This document shows, piece by piece, positions 1 through 5,105 of a DNA stretch of 5,105 nt. A program made the position numbers and the translations under genes. The notes below the pieces were generated by a model. The model was not told the origin of the DNA and searched no databases. It saw only the letters and a program-made list of their open reading frames with translations. The DNA lies in the NCBI GenBank assembly GCA_002315595.1, contig DCHG01000066.1:1-5105 (forward strand), written 5' to 3'. Source of the DNA: Clostridiales bacterium UBA1758. Its GTDB lineage: Bacteria > Bacillota > Clostridia > Oscillospirales > UBA1758. The number at the start of each line of letters is the position of its first letter. Within the stretch, counting starts at the first letter, position 1.

Positions 1-91
1 CTCACGTATTCTTCGAATACGTATGGCGTTTTCTTACGCAAACGCGGCAATCCGTTGTCCGGGTTACGCGGGACGGGGGCGGAAAACAAAA
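1..91. other. Intergenic stretch at the left edge with small inverted repeats
   Basis: I see no supportable gene here. Open frames crossing this stretch run on into the mscS gene antisense to it or out of frame, and have no ribosome binding site or recognisable motif. Two inverted repeats are present. ACGTATTC (4-11) pairs with GAATACGT (15-22) around a TTC loop, and GCGTTT (26-31) can pair with AAACGC (40-45). Neither is followed by a convincing T-run, so calling either a terminator of a gene to the left would be speculative. Confidence 0.5.
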
Positions 92-114
92 CAGCCACCG
101 TAAAACGGTGGCTG
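92..114 (-). terminator. Rho-independent terminator of the MscS gene
   Basis: CAGCCACCGT (92-101) and ACGGTGGCTG (105-114) form a perfect 10-bp, GC-rich stem with a 3-base loop. Read on the minus strand, the stem is followed directly by TTTTGTTTTCC (from 91 downward), the U-rich tail expected of an intrinsic terminator. It lies 8 bases beyond the stop codon of the minus-strand channel gene, the natural place for its terminator. On the plus strand no T-run follows, so it is directional. Confidence 0.9.
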
Positions 115-122
115 AACGTTCC

Positions 123-899
123 TTATTGATCCAAATGCACATCGAGTTGATTGAACGGAACGGCGACGCCGTTGCGGTCGAAGACATCCAAAACGACTCG
201 ATTGACGGAACGGCGGATTTTATGGCGATTTACGGGATTGGAATAAACACGCAGGCGATAGGAAATCTGGCTCGACTCAAACCGATCCGCACCGAGTAAT
301 TCGACCTGTGTCACATCGTCGATCGAGGCGGAACTCGCCCGAATTTCGTCGCAGATCGCGCGCATTTTTTCGTTCGGAACGCGATAATCGGCGGGAATGA
401 TTAAATCCTGATAATCGCTTTGAACACGCATTTCCGAAAAATTGCGGTTGCTGACGGTCAGGATCTCGTTCGATTCGATATTTCGTAATTTCGCCATTCG
501 CACGGTCAATTCCGTCACCAGCCAATAGTCGTTTTCGTATTCGATCACATCGCCGACACGCATAAAATTTTCCGTGACGATGTTGATGCCCATGATCACG
601 TCTTTGAGGATATCCTGCAACGCGAAACCGACGATGATACCGACGACGCCGAGACTTGTGATGATCGAGGTGACATTGATACCGTTGAGTTGAAGCACGG
701 CAAGTACCGAAAGCACGATGATCAGATATCGGATCACGGCACCGATGACGCGAAAGATCGCGCCCAACCCGGATGCACCGGAGCCGGAAAAACGACGCTC
801 ATAATGCCGGATGACGGCGGTGACAATGATTGCAATGATGAAAATCGCCACCGAAATCCAAAGTTTCGGTGAAGCGATCAGATCGAGTAAATATTCCAT
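123..899 (-). CDS. Small-conductance mechanosensitive channel, MscS family
   Basis: A 258-residue inner-membrane protein of the MscS family. Such channels open under membrane tension and release solutes during hypo-osmotic shock, normally as a homoheptamer. Hydrophobic segments at about residues 13-30, 51-70 and 76-110 fit the usual three transmembrane helices. The third carries the family signature: a glycine/alanine-rich pore helix with GFALQD (91-96), then the VGDVIE turn (115-120) leading into the cytoplasmic beta domain. The C-terminal alpha/beta domain ends in VAVPFNQLDVHL (246-257), a typical MscS tail. The length suits the short MscS type (E. coli MscS is 286 residues). The beta domain is slightly unusual: the common Pro-Phe before VGD is NFMR, and the usual G-x-V-x-x-I segment reads YWLVTEL (125-131). 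The start is supported by GGAGG four bases upstream. The gene is monocistronic, diverging from rhaA. The family assignment is firm; the specific subtype is not. Confidence 0.93.
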   Translation of the reverse strand: MEYLLDLIASPKLWISVAIFIIAIIVTAVIRHYERRFSGSGASGLGAIFRVIGAVIRYLIIVLSVLAVLQLNGINVTSIITSLGVVGIIVGFALQDILKDVIMGINIVTENFMRVGDVIEYENDYWLVTELTVRMAKLRNIESNEILTVSNRNFSEMRVQSDYQDLIIPADYRVPNEKMRAICDEIRASSASIDDVTQVELLGADRFESSQISYRLRVYSNPVNRHKIRRSVNRVVLDVFDRNGVAVPFNQLDVHLDQ

Positions 900-903
900 A
901 ATT

Positions 904-908
904 CCTCC
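904..908 (-). promoter_or_regulatory. Ribosome binding site of the MscS gene
   Basis: On the minus strand the sequence reads GGAGG, then AATT, then ATG. This is a near-perfect Shine-Dalgarno that fixes the translation start at 899. Confidence 0.85.
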
Positions 909-934
909 GAAAGAAAACTGTCGAACTTTCCTAT

Positions 935-943
935 ATCATACCA
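935..943 (-). promoter_or_regulatory. Predicted extended -10 promoter for the MscS gene
   Basis: On the minus strand TGGTATGAT gives a TGn extension followed by TATGAT, five of six matches to TATAAT. A -35 element at 17-base spacing would be TGGAAT (958-963), a weak match to TTGACA, which is consistent with an extended -10 promoter. The predicted start of transcription lies near 928, giving a leader of about 30 bases. Assigned by pattern only. Confidence 0.6.
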
Positions 944-989
944 CAATCGGCCGACGGATTCCACCATTTTTGTTTGCGAAAAGAAAATC

Positions 990-1007
990 CGTTTCTTTGA
1001 TGAAACG
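990..1007. promoter_or_regulatory. Candidate operator upstream of rhaA (inverted repeat)
   Basis: CGTTTC (990-995) and GAAACG (1002-1007) are perfect 6-base inverted arms separated by TTTGAT. The 18-base size and A/T-rich centre suit a dimeric helix-turn-helix regulator. It lies about 40-56 bases upstream of the predicted rhaA transcription start, a position usable by an activator or a repressor. No regulator gene is in the window, so the cognate protein is unknown and the site is inferred from symmetry and position alone. Confidence 0.4.
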
Positions 1008-1013
1008 TACTAC

Positions 1014-1029
1014 CTTTTTTGTGAAAAAG
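1014..1029. promoter_or_regulatory. Second inverted repeat between the -35 and -10 regions of the rhaA promoter
   Basis: CTTTTT (1014-1019) and AAAAAG (1024-1029) are inverted arms around TGTG. The repeat ends five bases before the -10 hexamer, so a protein bound here would block RNA polymerase. The low-complexity A/T arms make a chance occurrence plausible. Confidence 0.25.
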
Positions 1030-1030
1030 A

Positions 1031-1039
1031 TGATATAAT
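1031..1039 (+). promoter_or_regulatory. Predicted extended -10 promoter of the rhaAD operon
   Basis: TGATATAAT is a perfect extended -10: TG, one base, then consensus TATAAT (1034-1039). The -35 position at 17-base spacing is TACCTT (1011-1016), a poor match to TTGACA, so the promoter may depend on the extended -10 or on an activator. The predicted start of transcription near 1046 leaves a leader of about 25 bases, too short for a riboswitch or attenuator. Confidence 0.75.
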
Positions 1040-1060
1040 AAAAGCAGAAATTCACAGTTC

Positions 1061-1065
1061 GGAGG
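1061..1065 (+). promoter_or_regulatory. Ribosome binding site of rhaA
   Basis: GGAGG followed five bases later by ATG at 1071. It supports the chosen start of L-rhamnose isomerase. Confidence 0.9.
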
Positions 1066-1070
1066 AATGT

Positions 1071-2327
1071 ATGAGTTATCTTGAAGCAAAAGAACGTTTC
1101 GAAAAAATCGGTATCGACACCGAAAAGGCGATCAAAACGCTGAAAAATGTTCCGATCTCCATTCACTGCTGGCAGGGCGACGACGTCCGCGGATTTGACA
1201 CCGATCCGACCAAACCGCTTACCGGCGGAATTCAGACCACGGGTAATTATCCCGGTAGAGCGAGAAATCCCGAAGAACTGATGGCGGATTTTGAAAAAAT
1301 GCTGACACTTTGCCCGGGTACGAAAAAGATCAACCTGCACGCCTGCTACGCGATCTTTGAGGACGGCGATTGGGTTGACCGCGACAAACTTGAACCGAAG
1401 CATTTCAAAAGATGGGTGGAATTCTGCAAAAAGCATCACATCGGTGCGGATTTCAACCCGACATTTTTCTCGCACCCGATGTGTGATCCGTTGACGCTGA
1501 CCTCGCCGAACGAGAAAACGCGCAAATTCTGGATCGACCACGGCAAGGCGTGCATCCGCATTTCCGAATATTTTGCAAAGGAACTCGGTCAGAAATGCAC
1601 GATGAATATCTGGATCGGCGACGGATTCAAGGACATTCCCGCCGACCGAATGGGACCGCGTGCGCGATACAAGGATTCGATCGATCAAATCCTTTCCGAG
1701 CCATATGATTTCAACCTTGTCAAGCCCTGCGTCGAAAGCAAGGTCTTCGGCATCGGCGTCGAGGCTTATACGGCGGGTAGTGCGGAATTTGCACTGAGTT
1801 ATGCCGCCAAGAACAGTGATAAGTGCATTCCGCTGATGGATTGCGGTCACTATCACCCGACTGAGGTCGTCAGCGACAAGATTCCGGCACTGCTTGTTTT
1901 CTTCCCGGAAATCGCCCTTCACATCACCCGCGGTGTCCGCTGGGACAGTGACCATGTGGTGCTTTTCGACGACGAAACGAAAGAAATCTGCAAAGAGATC
2001 GTCCGTTGCGGCGGTCTTGACGGAAGCGTGAATATTGCGCTGGATTACTTTGATGCGTCCGTCAACCGCATTGCGGCGTGGACGCTTGGCTACCGCAATG
2101 TTCAAAAGGCATTGCTCAATGCGCTTCTCACGCCGTCCTGCACATTGAAAGATTTGCAGGATCGTTATGAGATGACCGAACTTCTTGTGGCGCAGGATGA
2201 ACTCAAAACCATGCCGTTCGGTGAGGTTTGGGACGAATACTGCCGCCGCGAAGGCGTTGCCAAGGACGGCGAATGGTTTGCGGATGTCAAAAAATATGAA
2301 AACGAGGTTTTGGTGAAACGAGTATGA
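1071..2327 (+). CDS. rhaA: L-rhamnose isomerase
   Basis: A 418-residue cytoplasmic enzyme that interconverts L-rhamnose and L-rhamnulose, the first step of rhamnose catabolism. Its length matches the family (about 419 in E. coli). Family signatures run in order along a (beta/alpha)8 barrel: IHCWQGDDVRGFD (31-43), the active-site segment GVEAYTAGSAEF (229-240), DCGHYHPTEVVSDK (257-270), and RGVRWDSDHVV (287-297) followed by LDYFDASVNRIAAW (324-337). By comparison with characterised rhamnose isomerases, the metal ligands should be E231, D257, H284, D292, D294 and D325; all are present, so the enzyme should be active. The start has a strong GGAGG. The stop overlaps the rhaD start by four bases (ATGA), so the two genes form one operon, probably with translational coupling. 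The coding frame contains no TTA, CTA or TCA codon. Confidence 0.97.
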   Translation: MSYLEAKERFEKIGIDTEKAIKTLKNVPISIHCWQGDDVRGFDTDPTKPLTGGIQTTGNYPGRARNPEELMADFEKMLTLCPGTKKINLHACYAIFEDGDWVDRDKLEPKHFKRWVEFCKKHHIGADFNPTFFSHPMCDPLTLTSPNEKTRKFWIDHGKACIRISEYFAKELGQKCTMNIWIGDGFKDIPADRMGPRARYKDSIDQILSEPYDFNLVKPCVESKVFGIGVEAYTAGSAEFALSYAAKNSDKCIPLMDCGHYHPTEVVSDKIPALLVFFPEIALHITRGVRWDSDHVVLFDDETKEICKEIVRCGGLDGSVNIALDYFDASVNRIAAWTLGYRNVQKALLNALLTPSCTLKDLQDRYEMTELLVAQDELKTMPFGEVWDEYCRREGVAKDGEWFADVKKYENEVLVKRV

Positions 2328-3133
2328 AGGATATTTTGAGCGCAAAATGGATGGTGGAAATGATTCGCACCGTCACCAATATGTACGACCACGGTTGGGA
2401 TGAACGCAACGGCGGCAATGTCAGCATGATGCTCGACGAGCCGGATGTCCGCGATTACATCGACGGCAAGGTCATTCGCACGATCCCGATGAATTTCAAT
2501 GCCGAAAAACTCATCGGAAAGTATTTTCTTGTCACCGGCACGGGCAAGTATTTCAAAAACGTTCAGTACGAGCCGGGTGTCAACCTCGGCTTGATCCGTA
2601 TTGCCCGAAACGGCACCGATGCGGAATTGATGTGGGGTTACACCGACGGCGGCAGGTTCACATCCGAACTCCCCGCACATCTGATGAGCCATACCGCAAG
2701 GCTTGCCGTTGATCCCGAACACCGCATTGTCATGCACTGTCATCCGGCAAATCTGCTTGCGATGACCTTTATCCACGATCTCGACGAAAAGGAATTCACC
2801 CGCACGCTTTGGCAAATGATCACCGAGTGCCTGGTCGTATTCCCGGACGGTGTGAATGTCCTGCCGTGGATGATTTGCGGCACGAACGAGATCGGCGAAG
2901 CCACCGCCGAAAAGATGAAGACCGCCAGACTGGTCGTTTGGGCGCAACACGGCATTTACGGTGCGGGACGCGACCTTGACGAAACCTTCGGCTTGATCGA
3001 AACCGCCGAAAAGGGCGCGGAAGTCTATATGAAGATCGCGCATCTGCCGTGGAAACAGACCATCACCGATCCCGATATGCACGAGATCGTCAAGCGTTTT
3101 GATCTTACTCCGCGGGAAGGATATATCAAATAA
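2324..3133 (+). CDS. rhaD: Rhamnulose-1-phosphate aldolase
   Basis: A 269-residue class II (zinc-dependent) aldolase that splits L-rhamnulose-1-phosphate into dihydroxyacetone phosphate and L-lactaldehyde in the cytoplasm. It is close in length to the E. coli enzyme (274). The phosphate-binding loop ERNGGNVSM lies at 27-35, with N29, G31 and N32. RFTSELPAHLMSH (111-123) contains the likely catalytic base E115. HCHPANLLAMT (138-148) provides zinc ligands H138 and H140, and WAQHGIYG (206-213) provides the third, H209. All expected catalytic residues are present. The start lies in the ATGA overlap with rhaA. Only a weak purine-rich stretch precedes it, so initiation probably depends on ribosomes finishing rhaA. 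It is the last gene of the operon, ending 16 bases before the terminator stem. No rhamnulokinase lies between rhaA and rhaD. Other class II aldolases (fuculose-1-phosphate type) are less likely given the pairing with rhaA and the extra N-terminal length. Confidence 0.96.
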   Translation: MKDILSAKWMVEMIRTVTNMYDHGWDERNGGNVSMMLDEPDVRDYIDGKVIRTIPMNFNAEKLIGKYFLVTGTGKYFKNVQYEPGVNLGLIRIARNGTDAELMWGYTDGGRFTSELPAHLMSHTARLAVDPEHRIVMHCHPANLLAMTFIHDLDEKEFTRTLWQMITECLVVFPDGVNVLPWMICGTNEIGEATAEKMKTARLVVWAQHGIYGAGRDLDETFGLIETAEKGAEVYMKIAHLPWKQTITDPDMHEIVKRFDLTPREGYIK

Positions 3134-3149
3134 TTTAATCTTTACAAAA

Positions 3150-3182
3150 AACAAGCCGTTCGGGTAACCCGAACGGCTTGTT
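3150..3182. terminator. Shared terminator between convergent rhaAD and hydrolase genes
   Basis: Positions 3150-3164 and 3168-3182 form a perfect 15-bp inverted repeat with loop TAA. Read leftward, the stem is followed by TTTT and then GTAAA beyond its own terminal TT, giving a clear U-tract for the minus-strand hydrolase gene. Read rightward, the tail TTGTTGGATTTATT is less uniform but still T-rich. The hairpin sits between two stop codons (3131-3133 and 3196-3198), so it most likely stops transcription from both sides and limits antisense read-through. Confidence 0.9.
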
Positions 3183-3195
3183 GGATTTATTGAGA

Positions 3196-5105
3196 TCAGT
3201 ACTCAAACATCACGGTGTCGCCGAGACGCATTTCAACATCGACAAAATCGACATTTTCGCCGTACTGCTTGTTTTCGTAGACCTCGACCGGGTTACATTT
3301 CCGCGGGAAGCGGATGCGTTTGATGCCCGTGGAGGAAGCGTGCAGGGTGACGAAGTGATTGTTTGCGTAGAGGACATCGTCGGTTTCCGAATAGATATGG
3401 CAACCGGCATAACGGGCGACGGCTTTGATGACTTCACTGCGGATGACCTTGGTCGGGCAGTAGACGCTCGTCCAGTCCTTGAATCGTTTTGCGGCAAGCG
3501 CGGGATGATCGCAATCGAGGAAACGACCGAGTATCGTTGCTTCGGGATCATCGGGATAGAAGGTCGGGTAAAGGAACGACGGTGCGTCGACTTCAAGCGG
3601 CCAGACGGAGTGGATGATTGGGCGGGAAATGGTACCGAGGATCAGGTCGCGGTCAACGCCCGCAACGATCTCATCATCCGTGTCAAGACGGAAATGCGGA
3701 TTGTTGTTTTCGGGATCCATTGCGATGCGGATGCCGGTGATTTCCGAAATGTTTTCCGCGGAAAGTTTCTTTTCACGGTCGGTGTTGATAAAGCCCGGCG
3801 CATACATCCAAAGGGCGACCTTTCCGTCCTTATGAAGGCGTTTTGCGATCGCTTCGCGTTCGGAATTCGTCAGCGAGAAGCAGTTCATAAAGACGTAAAG
3901 TTTGTATTCGGGCATATTGTCGAGGGCGAAATCGTTGTGGAAGTAGTGGTGGCAGGGGGCGCCGATTCGTCCGAGTTCGTTGGTGCGCATGATATGGCAC
4001 ATTTCGTGCGTGGTCTGTTCACCGACGTAACTGATGGATTCTTCGTCGTAGATAATCGCAATTTCGGTATTGCTTCGACGGTCGAGTTCATAGGCGTGTT
4101 CGGCGATCTTTTGTTGCTTGTCGATGAGTGCGCAAAGTTCGTCATCGTCAAACCACGCACGGTTGCCTTTCGTGCTGCGGTAGACGCCGGACATATCAAA
4201 CCACCAGCCGAGAAGATCTTCGCAGATGTCACGACCGAAATCGCGTTTCATCACATGAATACTGTCCTCAGCGGTGAAGGTCTGCATCAGGTCGCGGTAA
4301 CGGCTGGCATAGTGCGTACGGGTGTCGTCTTCGGCGATGAAGATCGTATTTCGGGTGCGGAAAGAATCCTGCATCTCACGCTGACCGATGTAACCGCCCG
4401 GTTGTCTGCCTTCGTAATTGCCCGGGGCGGCAAGAAAGTCGACTTTGCCGGAATCGAGCATATCAAGTACGCATCCTGCGGTGCCGAAATCGTAGAACTG
4501 GGTACAGCCGTAGGAACCGTAGAACGAGCCAATGAGTTTTTTCGGCGAATACTGCTTCAAACGGTCGGCAAAATAGATGACTGCCTGAGAAGGTCCTGCG
4601 TGCCATGCACGGAAAAAGTCCGCGACGAACTGATATTTGTTTGCGTCGAGGAAGGTGCCGACATTGGTGCCGTTGGACGGGTTGGATTCGCCTTTGTGGA
4701 ATTCGTCAAGACGACGGTTGACGATTTCGTCGGAATAACTGGCATATCGTTCGTCAAAGGTCGGAATACGCGGATGTTCGAAGGTGGCTTCGGGATCGTT
4801 CCAACGACGGCGGAGTTCGTTGACATCGTTGTTGCAGACACGGCGCAGATATTTTTCAAATTCGGCGCGGAATGCTTTGCCGTAATCGGCGACGCGTTTG
4901 GTGTGGCGGTCGGTCAAGAGAATGCCGTTGAACCATTCGCCGGAGAGTCCCGCACAGAGGAACAGACCGATGAGGCGTTCGTGATAGTCAAGTGTTTCCG
5001 TCTTTTTGACAAAGTCGATCATGCGGTCGGCGGCTTCTTCCCGCCAAGCCTGCGACGAGAAGGAGAACGCATACGGGATTTCGTACGGCTCACTGCCCTG
5101 ATGGG
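3196..5105 (-). CDS. GH42-like (clan GH-A) glycoside hydrolase, 5' end outside window
   Basis: A partial gene: 635 residues are visible with no start. An ATG at 5022 exists, but the frame stays open to the right edge and the 27 residues before it fit the family (the SFSSQAWREEA segment just upstream is a typical barrel stretch), so that ATG is internal. In visible numbering (residue 1 at 5103), a barrel segment around 45-58 ends in LSGEW, whose E56 is a candidate acid/base. IAEDDTRTH (256-264) holds E258, a candidate nucleophile. From about 346 (TEIAIIYDEES) a Rossmann-like domain resembles the GH42 trimerisation domain and includes YKLYVFMN (400-407). A small C-terminal beta domain begins near 575 (DDVLYANNHF). 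The family is known from anaerobic and soil polysaccharide degraders as poorly characterised GH-A proteins. Beta-galactosidase activity is possible but not shown, and the substrate is unknown. Whether it is secreted cannot be told because the N terminus is missing. It converges on rhaAD and is not co-transcribed with it. Confidence 0.8.
   Translation of the reverse strand, partial: HQGSEPYEIPYAFSFSSQAWREEAADRMIDFVKKTETLDYHERLIGLFLCAGLSGEWFNGILLTDRHTKRVADYGKAFRAEFEKYLRRVCNNDVNELRRRWNDPEATFEHPRIPTFDERYASYSDEIVNRRLDEFHKGESNPSNGTNVGTFLDANKYQFVADFFRAWHAGPSQAVIYFADRLKQYSPKKLIGSFYGSYGCTQFYDFGTAGCVLDMLDSGKVDFLAAPGNYEGRQPGGYIGQREMQDSFRTRNTIFIAEDDTRTHYASRYRDLMQTFTAEDSIHVMKRDFGRDICEDLLGWWFDMSGVYRSTKGNRAWFDDDELCALIDKQQKIAEHAYELDRRSNTEIAIIYDEESISYVGEQTTHEMCHIMRTNELGRIGAPCHHYFHNDFALDNMPEYKLYVFMNCFSLTNSEREAIAKRLHKDGKVALWMYAPGFINTDREKKLSAENISEITGIRIAMDPENNNPHFRLDTDDEIVAGVDRDLILGTISRPIIHSVWPLEVDAPSFLYPTFYPDDPEATILGRFLDCDHPALAAKRFKDWTSVYCPTKVIRSEVIKAVARYAGCHIYSETDDVLYANNHFVTLHASSTGIKRIRFPRKCNPVEVYENKQYGENVDFVDVEMRLGDTVMFEY

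Noticed and set aside
4..22. ACGTATTC/GAATACGT hairpin as a terminator or attachment site
   Set aside because: The stem is A/T-rich, there is no adequate T-run on either side, and no gene upstream is visible; no direct-repeat partner is seen elsewhere in the window.
1046..1070. A riboswitch or attenuator in the rhaA leader
   Set aside because: The predicted leader is only about 25 bases and has no stem-loop.
936..2345. A 469-codon open frame on the minus strand covering the whole of rhaA
   Set aside because: It is exactly in antisense codon register with rhaA and stays open because rhaA lacks TTA, CTA and TCA. It has no ribosome binding site, a low-complexity odd composition and no recognisable domain, whereas rhaA has intact catalytic residues.
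2165..3154. A 329-codon open frame on the minus strand covering rhaD
   Set aside because: Same antisense-register effect as over rhaA. It begins in the terminator region and shows no family signature.
3210..4859. Several 70-130 codon frames within the hydrolase gene (for example 3210-3596, 3885-4232, 4287-4532, 4557-4859)
   Set aside because: They overlap the well-supported hydrolase frame, are rich in Ser, Thr, Pro and Arg as out-of-frame reads usually are, and lack ribosome binding sites.
1..5105. A defence system, mobile element, CRISPR array or phage region
   Set aside because: All three complete genes have ordinary metabolic or membrane roles and the fourth is a glycoside hydrolase. 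No transposase, integrase, repeat array or toxin-like gene is present.

Overview
The window looks like chromosomal DNA from an anaerobic bacterium, most likely a Clostridia-type Firmicute; a Lentisphaerota-like host cannot be excluded. This rests on inference: the strong GGAGG ribosome binding sites, the extended -10 promoters (TGnTATAAT type), the short MscS type, the type of rhamnose enzymes, and a GH42-like hydrolase of a kind common in anaerobic polysaccharide degraders. Base composition is close to half G+C by eye. No rRNA, tRNA, CRISPR array, insertion sequence or phage gene is visible.

Layout. Positions 1-91 hold no supportable gene, only small inverted repeats. A Rho-independent terminator (92-114) closes a minus-strand gene for a small MscS-family mechanosensitive channel (123-899). 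Positions 900-1070 are a divergent promoter region serving mscS leftward and a rhamnose operon rightward, each with an extended -10 and a GGAGG Shine-Dalgarno. Two short inverted repeats near the rightward promoter are candidate operators. The operon is rhaA (L-rhamnose isomerase, 1071-2327) followed by rhaD (rhamnulose-1-phosphate aldolase, 2324-3133), joined by a 4-base ATGA overlap. A 15-bp perfect hairpin (3150-3182) then serves as a shared terminator. From the right a large minus-strand gene (3196 to beyond 5105) runs convergently into it and encodes a GH42-like, clan GH-A glycoside hydrolase. Its 5' end lies outside the window.

How the genes fit together. RhaA converts L-rhamnose to L-rhamnulose, and RhaD splits L-rhamnulose-1-phosphate into dihydroxyacetone phosphate and L-lactaldehyde. 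The kinase that must act between them (RhaB) is not here, nor are a rhamnose transporter, a regulator or a lactaldehyde-processing enzyme. The neighbouring hydrolase could supply sugars from a rhamnose-containing glycan, but it is in a separate, opposing transcription unit, so the link is only by proximity. I see no clear sign of a wholly new system. The least understood item is the GH42-like protein, whose substrate cannot be read from the sequence.
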